Assembly: GCA_015231915.1 (NCBI GenBank)
Contig: JADGAR010000004.1
Location: 1 to 64,000 of the forward strand
Direction: 5' to 3'
DNA: 64,000 bases
DNA from: Magnetococcales bacterium
GTDB taxonomy: Bacteria > Pseudomonadota > Magnetococcia > Magnetococcales > Magnetaquicoccaceae
This document shows positions 1-6,790 of this stretch, one piece after another; within the stretch, counting starts at the first letter, position 1, and each line of letters begins with the position of its first letter. The notes under the pieces were generated by a model, which did not search any database, was not told the DNA's origin, and was given only the letters and a program-made list of their open reading frames with translations. Made by a program: the position numbers and the translations under genes.

Positions 1-398
1 CAAACGATGGTGACCCTGGGGCACAACTCACCGCGTCGGTGCCGCCAGAAGCTGTGCCACCCCCGGCACTGGCCACCCCCGGCGTGGGTGGTTCGGGCGG
101 CACGCAAGGGGGCTTTACCCTGGCCGGGGAATCCACCCCACCGAAAGGCGGGCCACCCACGAACGCCTTGGAGTTCCGTCAGGCGTTTGGCTGCTGGCCA
201 TGGGCCATTCCCTGGCAGGAACCCCACCCTGGCCGGGCCACCCAGAAGCCGGAGATCGTGGATGGGATGTTCTGGCACTGGTGCCGGGCATGCGGACGGT
301 GGGGATCGGTGGGCATCGATGTCAGCTTGAAGGCCAGGAGGCTGGGAATGTGGCGGTGCCAAGAGCATGCGGAGGGAGGTTGCCACCCTGCTGCCTGA
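1..398 (+). CDS. C-terminal part of an unrecognised protein, cut by the window edge
   Basis: The frame is open from the left edge to a TGA ending at 398, so the true start probably lies outside the window; a GTG at 39 is only an internal possibility. The visible part begins with a Pro/Gly-rich, low-complexity stretch and ends with a compact tail holding a C-x2-C pair and a C-x2-H pair about 30 residues apart, which looks like a small zinc-binding fold. I do not recognise the family. Its position just upstream of phage-type genes suggests an accessory-element protein, possibly the tail of a replication or DNA-binding protein, but this is inference. A competing frame covers much of the same stretch, so coding is likely rather than certain. 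Confidence 0.4.
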   Translation, partial: NDGDPGAQLTASVPPEAVPPPALATPGVGGSGGTQGGFTLAGESTPPKGGPPTNALEFRQAFGCWPWAIPWQEPHPGRATQKPEIVDGMFWHWCRACGRWGSVGIDVSLKARRLGMWRCQEHAEGGCHPAA

Positions 399-485
399 CG
401 CGCCAGCAAGACATCCATGGTCATCATTCATGGCCATGGGTCCTTCCTAGCCCCCCAGCCGTGCGGGTTCCTCGCGGGCACGACA

Positions 486-514
486 GGCATCTAGTGATAG
501 AAAAGTTTTATAAT
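486..514 (+). promoter_or_regulatory. Candidate promoter for the terminase-like gene
   Basis: A perfect TATAAT at 509-514 stands in an A+T-rich patch within G+C-rich DNA, 35 bases before the start at 549. The -35 position (486-491, GGCATC) is weak, so the call rests on the -10 box and its location. Confidence 0.35.
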
Positions 515-548
515 GGTTCCGGTTCCGTTTTTGACAGGAGGTATTGAG

Positions 549-983
549 ATGACGCAAGAGGAGATGGCGGCTTTTCTGGACATGTCGGCGCGGAATCTGC
601 GCGACGTGTTGAAGGTCCTTGGCATGCCGTCGAAGGGTTTCGATCCTGACGCGGTGCGTGTGGCCTACATTCGCATGCTGCGGGATCGGGCCGTTCGCGC
701 AAACGGTCGTCCGCAAGAAAACGACACCGCGCAAGAGCGGCACCTGCTGACCAAGGCACGGCGGGCAAAAGCCGAGTTGGAACTGGGGAGGCTGAAGGGA
801 TCGCTTCTTGATGCCGAGGATGTGAAGCGGGAAGTTTTCGAAATGGCGCGGAGGACCAGGGACCGGATTTTAGGCATTCCCTATCGTGTGGCCGCATCGT
901 TGGCCGCCGAGACCGACGCCAAGGCAATCGAACGTCTGTTGGATGATGAACTCCGAACCGCGCTTGAGGAGCTTTCCCGATGA
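549..983 (+). CDS. Phage terminase small subunit-like protein (Nu1 type)
   Basis: 144 residues. The start at 549 is chosen because an AGGAGGT ribosome site sits at 536-542; a start at 513 would place that site inside the gene. The N-terminus looks like a small helix-turn-helix (MTQEEMAAFLDMSARNLRDV). It is followed by a Lys/Arg/Glu-rich helix (LLTKARRAKAELELGRLKG) and a C-terminal helical part with RILGIPYRVA, the pattern of Nu1/small-terminase proteins that recognise phage packaging sites. No large terminase is visible, so it is a remnant or belongs to a satellite that borrows packaging functions. Its stop overlaps the next start as ATGA, so the two genes are translationally coupled. Confidence 0.65.
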   Translation: MTQEEMAAFLDMSARNLRDVLKVLGMPSKGFDPDAVRVAYIRMLRDRAVRANGRPQENDTAQERHLLTKARRAKAELELGRLKGSLLDAEDVKREVFEMARRTRDRILGIPYRVAASLAAETDAKAIERLLDDELRTALEELSR

Positions 984-1789
984 ACAGACAACTTGTCACC
1001 GTCCAATCGATTCGGAATGCAATCATCTCCCTTCCTGGCCGGGAGCCTTTCATGCTGGGGCAGGATCTGGCCGCCGTCTATGAGGTGGAACCGCGCGCCA
1101 TCTCCCAAGCCGTCAAACGGAACCAGGCGCGGTTCCCGGATGACTTCGTTTTCCGTTTGACTGACGAGGAGACGGCCATTTTGAAATCACAAATTGTGAC
1201 TTCAAATCTGCCAGACAGAGCCAACCGAGGCAATCCGCTTGGCTTCACCCGATCCGGGGCCAACATGCTTTCAACGGTTCTGCGATCCCCTATGGCGGCG
1301 CAACGATCCGTTGAGATCATGAGGGCATTCTCCACCCTGGAAGAACGGGCCGCCAGGGAAGCGCAACGGCGAGCACGTCAAGCGGAACGGCGGGCGACCT
1401 TGGAATGGCAACAGGCACGGTCCATCGGCAAGGAGATGCGGCACCAGGAGACAGACACCATCCGCGCGTTCGTCGAATATGCCCGAAGCCAGGGAAGCCG
1501 CAACGCCGACCGGTATTATCTCGCCATCACCCGCATGGTCAATGCCATCCTCCTGGACGGAACCCCCAACCGGGATGCCCTGGATGCCGGGCAACTGACC
1601 CTCCTGGCCGCCGGGGAGCGTCTGGCCGGTCAGGCTCTCCAGGATGCCATGGGGGAGGGGTTGCCGTATCGGGCTTGTTTCCAGGCGGCCAAGATGCGGG
1701 TGGTGGCTTTGGGTACGCTGCTGGCGGGGGTGAGAGGGCAAACGATGCTGGCGGCCAATTCACCCGATTGCCTGCCGAGGGCGGGTTGA
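980..1789 (+). CDS. ORF6N-domain phage antirepressor-like protein
   Basis: 269 residues. Residues 1-110 match the ORF6N domain of phage antirepressors: an early VQSIRNAIISLPGREPFMLG stretch, then LAAVYEVEPRAISQAVKRN, PDDFVFRLT and a GFTRSGANMLSTVLRS segment. Residues 115-160 form a charged helix rich in Arg/Ala/Glu, followed by a helical C-terminal region containing the pattern TDTIRAFVEYARSQG. Such proteins bind DNA or repressors during prophage induction. The gene overlaps the preceding terminase-like gene by four bases. No integrase, repressor or structural phage gene is visible beside it, so the functional context is lost or lies to the left. Confidence 0.7.
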   Translation: MNRQLVTVQSIRNAIISLPGREPFMLGQDLAAVYEVEPRAISQAVKRNQARFPDDFVFRLTDEETAILKSQIVTSNLPDRANRGNPLGFTRSGANMLSTVLRSPMAAQRSVEIMRAFSTLEERAAREAQRRARQAERRATLEWQQARSIGKEMRHQETDTIRAFVEYARSQGSRNADRYYLAITRMVNAILLDGTPNRDALDAGQLTLLAAGERLAGQALQDAMGEGLPYRACFQAAKMRVVALGTLLAGVRGQTMLAANSPDCLPRAG

Positions 1790-1985
1790 TCGCCGTTCAT
1801 CACCTGGAGGTGAAACGGCCTTGGGCACCCTCCTGGCCGTTCCGGCAGCCTTCCCGGGCAACCGGCGCAATTGTGCGCTCGTTGAAAAGGGCTATTCAGA
1901 TGCGCGAGAGAGTGATGGGTGAAAAGGGTGCCGCCAGCAAGGGAAAACGCGCCAGAAACGCGCACAGGGGCAAGGCGGGGCATTT

Positions 1986-2522
1986 TCAACGGGGAGATGG
2001 GGATGCCGGGGGCGCGGGTGGAGGGGTGGGCAAGCGCATCTCCTGGGTGGCGGGTGTCTGTGGAACGTATTGAACCGGGATGGGCCAGAGACGCAACAGA
2101 CCGAATGCGGCAAGGAACATGGCACCCAACTTGATCACCATGCGGAGTTCAATTTCCTTCATGTCACGCTTGAGATTGACTTCCAGTTCTTTGAGTCGGG
2201 TTTCCATCTTGGTGTCCAGTTCTTTGATATCCCGCTTGAGGTTGGCTTCCACAGTGGCCAACTTGAAATCCAGTTCTTGCCTGGTGGCCAGACCATCCAG
2301 ACGGCCTTTCACATGCTGTTCATTTCGATCTGACAGGGTGTCAAATTTCTCTTCGTTCTGCTTGTCGCGTTTGGCCGCGAGATCGTCCACGCGGGCATCC
2401 ACCTGCCTCATGACGGTGGTCAACGCCTTTGCCTGGGCTTCAGCATGGGCTTGTGGTATCCCGGCGCTTTCCAGTTCCTTCACAAAGGCCAGCGTGTCAA
2501 ACGGGATGGTAATGGTGGTCAT
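1986..2522 (-). CDS. DUF1640-type coiled-coil protein with a C-terminal membrane segment
   Basis: 178 residues, preceded by an AGGAGG site eight bases before the start. The N-terminal segment (FDTLAFVKELESAGIPQAHAEAQAKAL) is the typical DUF1640 opening. Residues 45-130 form a long heptad-rich coiled coil with repeated LKRDIKELDTKM-like units. One hydrophobic helix follows (about 131-152, KLGAMFLAAFGLLRLW) and then a Pro-rich tail. Relatives, including the mitochondrial CCDC90/MCU-regulator group, are membrane-anchored coiled-coil proteins, and small members are frequent in proteobacterial accessory regions. The role here is unknown. It runs opposite to the terminase and ORF6N genes and lies about 200 bases from the latter. 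Confidence 0.65.
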   Translation of the reverse strand: MTTITIPFDTLAFVKELESAGIPQAHAEAQAKALTTVMRQVDARVDDLAAKRDKQNEEKFDTLSDRNEQHVKGRLDGLATRQELDFKLATVEANLKRDIKELDTKMETRLKELEVNLKRDMKEIELRMVIKLGAMFLAAFGLLRLWPIPVQYVPQTPATQEMRLPTPPPAPPASPSPR

Positions 2523-3157
2523 GGGGGTTTCCTCCTGGCAGGCAATACGCAGTTGCAGAATACTCTATCCGATCCGGGCCGATCCCGTCCATAGGGATCT
2601 TGCTGTCGTTCCTTGATCCCGGCCAGGAGGCGGGCGCATGGATTCGCGCCGTCTCCTCCCACCCAATGATCGGGGGAGGCTGGTGCCTCCTGACGCACGG
2701 GACGGGTATCCTGCCATTCCATGATGCCCGCCATTGCGCCACGGAGGCCGTGGGTGCGTTTTCAGGGATGGGGTGGTAAGTGGGGTGGGTAGCCGGGCAG
2801 TGTCTCGAACGGCTACAAGGGCCATTGTGCGCGTTTGCCTCGATGGCGGGTTGCGGGCCGGTGGCGTGGCCAAATCCACGCTTCCCCCTGGCAGGATGCC
2901 AACGCACTCCCTTGACTCCCCCGCCAAGGAGATGGCAACCTGCATCAACGGGGCCGAAAACCCCGATATCAATACGCGGATACCGCACCCGTCAGCCATG
3001 CGGTATTTTTGTGCCTGCAATCCGGTATGGCTTGTGCGTGCCGTCATGCGGGCCGGGTGTGCGCGGATACAATACCCCGCCAGGGGGAAGAAGCGCGCCG
3101 TCGTATTGCGGTTTTCGGCACCCGGTCCATCAACCTCCCCGAAAGGAGTAATACGAC
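2523..3157. other. 635-base stretch without a convincing gene; possible relict Ash/Icd-like region
   Basis: No frame here has a good ribosome site plus convincing protein character. Overlapping minus-strand frames between about 2500 and 3047 include a stretch translating to YRMADGCGIRV, a peptide style I associate with the Ash/Icd-like frames annotated in P4-type satellite phages. That link is from memory and weak. The same stretch contains a perfect hairpin followed by T residues (2980-3010). Otherwise only G+C-rich DNA with repeated CCTGGC words is seen. Confidence 0.35.
2980..3010 (+). terminator. Hairpin with T-tract (Rho-independent terminator-like)
   Basis: ATACCGCA (2980-2987) pairs perfectly with TGCGGTAT (2999-3006) around an 11-base loop, and four T residues follow at 3007-3010. 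On the plus strand this is a terminator shape. No plus-strand gene immediately upstream has been identified, so it may instead belong to a small RNA or a phage regulatory RNA. Confidence 0.45.
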
Positions 3158-3517
3158 ATGACCACCAAACCCAGCCACACCGTATCCATCCGCATCACCC
3201 ACAAGGGCAAGCTGCGTCTGCTCGATGCCGACATGCTGCCCCCGGTCGAAGCCGCCGATCCGTACCAGAAGCGGCACCAGCTTTCCGACAAGCGGGACTT
3301 CGACGACGGCAAGGCCCTGCTGAATGAGTTGCGCGCCCTTGGCCGCGCCAGATGCGAGGCAGGCCGGGGGATCGCGTCGGACGAATTGGAACCCTTCCTG
3401 GATGACCTGCAAGCCGTGCTGGTGAGGGGCGGAACGCTCATTGCCCATGCTTGCGAATCCATCGGCAGGCAAACCCGGTCCATGCAAAGCTGGCTGGGAA
3501 CGCCGAAATGCTGGTGA
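3158..3517 (+). CDS. Hypothetical protein, 119 residues
   Basis: The start at 3158 has a good ribosome site (GAAAGGAG about ten bases upstream). The protein opens with a beta-rich section (HTVSIRITHKGKLRLLDADML) and continues with a charged helical half that includes FLDDLQAVLVRGG; no signal peptide, membrane segment or known catalytic motif is visible. I do not recognise the family. The gene is isolated: the preceding region looks non-coding and the next gene runs in the opposite direction. Its location between phage-type genes and a tRNA gene suggests accessory DNA. Confidence 0.55.
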   Translation: MTTKPSHTVSIRITHKGKLRLLDADMLPPVEAADPYQKRHQLSDKRDFDDGKALLNELRALGRARCEAGRGIASDELEPFLDDLQAVLVRGGTLIAHACESIGRQTRSMQSWLGTPKCW

Positions 3518-3586
3518 TTGCCTTGGCTGCCAGGGAAGGCGGCCTTGTCCGTCAATCGGTCGAGTCTGACGCGGTGGGGGAGCGTT

Positions 3587-3910
3587 CTACGTGTGGAAAT
3601 CCTTGAGTGCTTGCCCAAGAAACCACCACAAAGCAAACAATAATGCCAGCAATACGATATCTGTCATTATATGATCTTGCGACATCTCATTGACTTGAAA
3701 CTTGCGCGGGTCGTATTCGTCGCAACCGGTGATCTTGTACAGAAAGGTGCGACCCATAGCAAAACTACATAAAGTTGCAAGAACATGCCATGGATGAGAC
3801 AAGAGAAAAACCAAGACGATCAGAACCAGAAACGTCAAAGAAATTTGCTTTATGAAGGCAACCACCAACAACATTACAATCAGAGCACTCACAACGCTTA
3901 GATCGATCAT
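3587..3910 (-). CDS. Small membrane protein of unknown function
   Basis: 107 residues, starting at 3910 where an AGGAGG site lies five bases upstream; an upstream ATG at 3976 has no such site. Residues 3-22 and 24-45 are strongly hydrophobic (VVSALIVMLLVVAFI, LTFLVLIVLVFLL), a shorter hydrophobic patch follows, and a final segment near 85-100 (DIVLLALLFALWWFLG) gives a third or fourth membrane helix. A polar loop with CDEYDPRKF separates the helices. The base composition is clearly less G+C-rich than the housekeeping genes to the right, in keeping with acquired DNA. No family is recognised. Confidence 0.5.
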   Translation of the reverse strand: MIDLSVVSALIVMLLVVAFIKQISLTFLVLIVLVFLLSHPWHVLATLCSFAMGRTFLYKITGCDEYDPRKFQVNEMSQDHIMTDIVLLALLFALWWFLGQALKDFHT

Positions 3911-4346
3911 GTTGCCTCCTGGAAACGTCGTTGGATGCGTTCCAAGACCACATTCAACGCCGGATCCTTCATTCATGCAAGTGGTTCCGTGAAGGTGTGT
4001 ACCATAGGAGTGCCTGCCGAACCCCTACATGAGTGGATCCGGCCAGGAGGGGGTGGCCCTTCCGGTTGCGGGTGGAGTCTGCCAGGGAGACGCACACCAC
4101 CCCCACACCACCCCCACACCACCCGCATCAGCCGAATCCGGCATGAGAGGCACCGACCACCCCCACCTTGCAATCGATCCTGGCGGCCACCCTGTCCTCG
4201 TAGGCGGGTCCACCAGGAGGAAGCCCCCCCTCCCTGGCGGGGAGAGTCCGGGTCGGGGGAGGGCATGGGAATTCCCTTCCTGGCAGGCAACCCGCGAACC
4301 CCGATTCCGGGAGCGATTTTTTCCAATTGATTGCTATTTGATTGCT
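3911..4346. other. Stretch of about 436 bases without a gene
   Basis: No frame in either strand has a credible ribosome site or protein character. It contains a three-copy 11-base tandem repeat (4094-4126) and otherwise G+C-rich DNA up to the tRNA terminator. It may be a relict of the accessory element next to the tRNA. Confidence 0.4.
4094..4126. repeat. 11-base tandem repeat, three copies
   Basis: The unit CACACCACCCC begins at 4094, 4105 and 4116; the third copy ends in G instead of C. It is short and purine/pyrimidine-skewed, with no sign that it is a CRISPR or origin iteron. Confidence 0.8.
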
Positions 4347-4378
4347 GAAACAAAAACAGCCACCTTGCGAGTGGCTGT
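4347..4378 (-). terminator. Rho-independent terminator of the tRNA-Arg gene
   Basis: Read on the minus strand, ACAGCCAC and GTGGCTGT form a perfect eight-base stem with a seven-base loop (4356-4378), followed at once by a T-rich run (4347-4355). It lies 17 bases beyond the tRNA 3' end. Confidence 0.85.
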
Positions 4379-4394
4379 AAGCGTTTGATTTGAT

Positions 4395-4471
4395 TGGTGC
4401 GCGGTATTGGATTCGAACCAATGACCTTTGGCTTCGGAGGCCAACGCTCTATCCAACTGAGCTAACCACGC
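4395..4471 (-). tRNA. tRNA-Arg (anticodon CCG)
   Basis: 77 bases including an encoded CCA. The acceptor stem GCGTGGT pairs with ACCGCGC (one G-T pair). The D arm contains TAGCTCAG and the T arm contains GGTTCGAATCC. The anticodon stem TTGGC/GCCAA encloses the loop CTCCGAA, so the anticodon is CCG and reads codon CGG. Its 3' end faces the phage-type genes at 0.5-3.9 kb, making it a plausible attachment site for that element. Confidence 0.95.
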
Positions 4472-4548
4472 CTTGCGGGTTGATCGGGTACAGCATACTG
4501 GAGGTGCGGGTATCCTGTCAAAGGGGGATGTCGTCCTTTCGGCGACCG

Positions 4549-4577
4549 TTGACATTCCCACGCGTCGAAATTAGCCT
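4549..4577 (+). promoter_or_regulatory. Candidate promoter for trxA
   Basis: A perfect -35 box TTGACA (4549-4554) is followed after 17 bases by TAGCCT (4572-4577). It lies about 95 bases before the trxA start and nothing else on this strand intervenes. Confidence 0.45.
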
Positions 4578-4670
4578 ATGCCGTGGCGTCAGGCAAGGCA
4601 TCGCGTTCTTTAAGAGGCGCCATTGAGATCATCTTCAACACTCCGCCTATTCCAAGGGAGCCACCCATTC

Positions 4671-5003
4671 ATGAGTGAAAACATCCTGCAAACCTCTGAT
4701 GCCGCGTTCGAGCGGGACGTGCTGCAAGCCACCATGCCGATTCTGGTCGATTTCTGGGCGGACTGGTGCGGACCCTGCAAGCAGATCGCTCCCTTCCTGG
4801 AAGACCTGGCCGTGGAGTACAAGGGTCGCCTGATCGTCTCCAAGATCAATATCGACCACAACCCCGGCACTCCGGGACGCTACGGCGTGCGCGGCATCCC
4901 CACCCTCATGATCTTCAAGGACGGCAAGATCCACGCCACCAAGATCGGCGCACTGCCCAAGACCAAATTGTACGCCTGGGTGGACGAGGCCCTCGCCGGT
5001 TGA
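4671..5003 (+). CDS. trxA: Thioredoxin
   Basis: 110 residues, the usual thioredoxin length. It carries the redox-active site WCGPC (residues 31-35) in the context LVDFWADWCGPCKQIAPFL, and the cis-proline loop GIPTLMIFKDG. It is a cytoplasmic dithiol-disulfide reductant kept reduced by thioredoxin reductase. The start at 4671 follows AAGGGAG by about ten bases; a longer frame from 4623 would only add unrelated residues. It is a single-gene unit with its own promoter, convergent with the yggT-yggU genes. Confidence 0.95.
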   Translation: MSENILQTSDAAFERDVLQATMPILVDFWADWCGPCKQIAPFLEDLAVEYKGRLIVSKINIDHNPGTPGRYGVRGIPTLMIFKDGKIHATKIGALPKTKLYAWVDEALAG

Positions 5004-5020
5004 CCCCTTCCTGACTGTTT

Positions 5021-5320
5021 TTATTCCGGCGCGCATCCCGCCAGCAATGCCTCGACGCGGGCGCGGGATGGCCCGGTGACTCGCACCGTCTTCTCCCTGG
5101 AATGCTCCCCCCGGACGATTCGTATCCGTCCGGGGGCCACATCCAGCGCCTCTGCAAGCAGTTTGCGCAAGGCCGCGTTGGCCGCACCCTCCACGGGGGG
5201 GGCGGTCAGGTGGACCGTGACGGCCTCGCCACGCAGCCCTCCGATCCGCTCCCGGGTGGCGCGGGGTTGCACCCGTACCGCAAGGAGCAGGTCTTCTCCT
5301 TCCCAGCGCCAGGCCCCCAT
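5021..5320 (-). CDS. yggU: YggU / UPF0235 (DUF167) family protein
   Basis: 99 residues. The family pattern is plain: LLLAVRVQPRATRERI near the N-terminus, then VHLTAPPVEGAANAAL with the conserved P-x-x-G-x-A-N, and a basic VRGEHSREKTVRV stretch. The small alpha/beta fold has no assigned reaction. It follows yggT with two bases between stop and start, the common yggT-yggU order in proteobacteria, so the two are one transcript. Confidence 0.9.
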   Translation of the reverse strand: MGAWRWEGEDLLLAVRVQPRATRERIGGLRGEAVTVHLTAPPVEGAANAALRKLLAEALDVAPGRIRIVRGEHSREKTVRVTGPSRARVEALLAGCAPE

Positions 5321-5322
5321 CG

Positions 5323-5934
5323 TCAGCGCATCATCGGCACGTGCGGCATCAATCCCGAGGTCAGATCCTGGAGCAGCGACAACACGATCATCAGCAAAAG
5401 AGCCGCCGCCAGCGGGGTGAGATCCATGCCGCCCAGCGTCGGCACCCAGCGCCGCAATGGTCGCAACACCGGTTCCGTGGATTGAAAGACGAACCGGATC
5501 AGGGGATGACGCAGATCGATCCGTACCGGCCTGCCCTGCCGAAAGCCGTACCAGGAGTGGAAGTGAAACCCCCCCCGCGCCAGCAGCACCAGCAGATAGA
5601 AGGTCAATAAAAGGTGCACCAGCCCCAGCAGTTCCGCCAGCAGCGAACCGATACCGCCGCCCATGCCTCCGCCGTGGAACAGAGTCCCGGCCAGACGCTG
5701 CACGAAATGGACCGCCAGCAGGGCCGCCACCGGCGAGATGTCCAGTCCGCCAATGGGGGGAATGAGCCTCCGGAACGGTTCCAGAACCGGTTCCGTCGCC
5801 CGTATCAGAAACTGCACGACGGGATTGTACGGATCCGGATTGACCCACGAGAGCAGGATCCGGATCAGGATCATCCAACCGTATATCCCCAGCAGGAAAT
5901 CCAGGATCGTGCCGATGGAACTGCCGATACCCAT
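5323..5934 (-). CDS. yggT: YggT family integral membrane protein
   Basis: 203 residues with two copies of the YggT unit. Each has a hydrophobic helix, then SWVNPDPYNPVVQFL-type or IDLRHPLIRFVFQ-type residues, then TEPVLxPxRR. The first copy spans residues 10-100 and the second 105-200. Members are inner-membrane proteins linked to osmotic or ion homeostasis and, by synteny, to cell-division regions. The conserved neighbourhood (yggS, proC, yggT, yggU) is present here in order on the minus strand. Confidence 0.9.
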   Translation of the reverse strand: MGIGSSIGTILDFLLGIYGWMILIRILLSWVNPDPYNPVVQFLIRATEPVLEPFRRLIPPIGGLDISPVAALLAVHFVQRLAGTLFHGGGMGGGIGSLLAELLGLVHLLLTFYLLVLLARGGFHFHSWYGFRQGRPVRIDLRHPLIRFVFQSTEPVLRPLRRWVPTLGGMDLTPLAAALLLMIVLSLLQDLTSGLMPHVPMMR

Positions 5935-5962
5935 GTCGTCATCCTTTCTTTTGCAAGTGGCC

Positions 5963-6790
5963 TCAGGCGCGTTTGTTGGCGCCGCTCAATTCCCGGGAGC
6001 GTTGCCAGGCCGCCTTCACCGCCGCCATGAGCGCGCCCCTGACCCCGCCCTGCTCCAGGGCCTCCAGACCGGCGATGGTGGTGCCGCTTGGCGAGGTGAC
6101 CTGATTTTTCAACACGCCGGGATGCTGACCGCTTTTTTGCAGCATTGCCGCCGATCCCAGCAGGGTCTGCACCGCCAGCCGATCCGCCAATCCGCGCGGC
6201 AGCCCGCAGGCCACCCCGCCGTCGGACAGGGCCTCGGCCATGAGATACACATAGGCCGGTCCCGAGCCGGACAACGCCGTCACTCCGTCCATCAACCCCT
6301 CGCTGTCCAGTTCCTCGACCAGGCCGATGGAAGCCAGGATCGCCTTGGCAAGCTCGCGTTGTTCCCGGGGGGTGTCCGGGGCGCAGATCATTGCCGAAAT
6401 CCCTGCCCCCACCAGGGCGGGGGTGTTGGGCATCACCCGCACCAGGGGTTGGCCGTTTGGCGCTGCTTCCGCCAGGGTCGCCAGGGTGACGCCGGCGGCG
6501 ATGGAGATCACCAGCGCTGCGGGGGCGAGATGCGCGGCGATTTCTTGCAGCACCACGGGAACCACCCCAGGCTTGACCGCCAGAATCACCACCTCCGCCC
6601 CCGCCATCACCTCCAGGTTGCCGGCAGCGGCGTTGATCCCGCAGCGGTCCAGCAGGGTTTGCCGTTGCCCGGCATGCGGTTCCGCGACCCGGATGCGTTC
6701 CCTGGGCATCCCGGCGTTGAGCAGTCCCTTGATCATGGCCTGCGCCATGGCCCCGCCGCCGATGAAGGCGATATTCGTGTCGATCGTCAT
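5963..6790 (-). CDS. proC: Pyrroline-5-carboxylate reductase
   Basis: 275 residues, the standard length. It makes L-proline from pyrroline-5-carboxylate with NAD(P)H. The N-terminus has the dinucleotide-binding glycines FIGGGAMAQAMIKGL. Other signatures are ILAVKPGVV, RVMPNTPALVGAGISA and the C-terminal active-site segment ALSGSGPAYVYLMAEAL ... VTSPSGTTIAGLEALE. The ATG at 6790 overlaps the stop of the TPR/SPOR gene as ATGA, so proC is translationally coupled to it. Confidence 0.95.
   Translation of the reverse strand: MTIDTNIAFIGGGAMAQAMIKGLLNAGMPRERIRVAEPHAGQRQTLLDRCGINAAAGNLEVMAGAEVVILAVKPGVVPVVLQEIAAHLAPAALVISIAAGVTLATLAEAAPNGQPLVRVMPNTPALVGAGISAMICAPDTPREQRELAKAILASIGLVEELDSEGLMDGVTALSGSGPAYVYLMAEALSDGGVACGLPRGLADRLAVQTLLGSAAMLQKSGQHPGVLKNQVTSPSGTTIAGLEALEQGGVRGALMAAVKAAWQRSRELSGANKRA

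Noticed and set aside
1791-1819. Imperfect inverted repeat after the ORF6N gene
   Set aside because: The stem is interrupted, the loop is too tight and no T-tract follows, so a terminator is not supported.
4094-4126. Three-copy tandem repeat as a CRISPR or origin iteron
   Set aside because: The units are 11 bases with no spacers, and no cas, rep or parA gene is near.
200-4300. Repeated CCTGGC(A/C)GG-type words in the first 4 kb
   Set aside because: They are short, irregularly spaced and expected from G+C-rich composition; no longer consensus could be extended from them.
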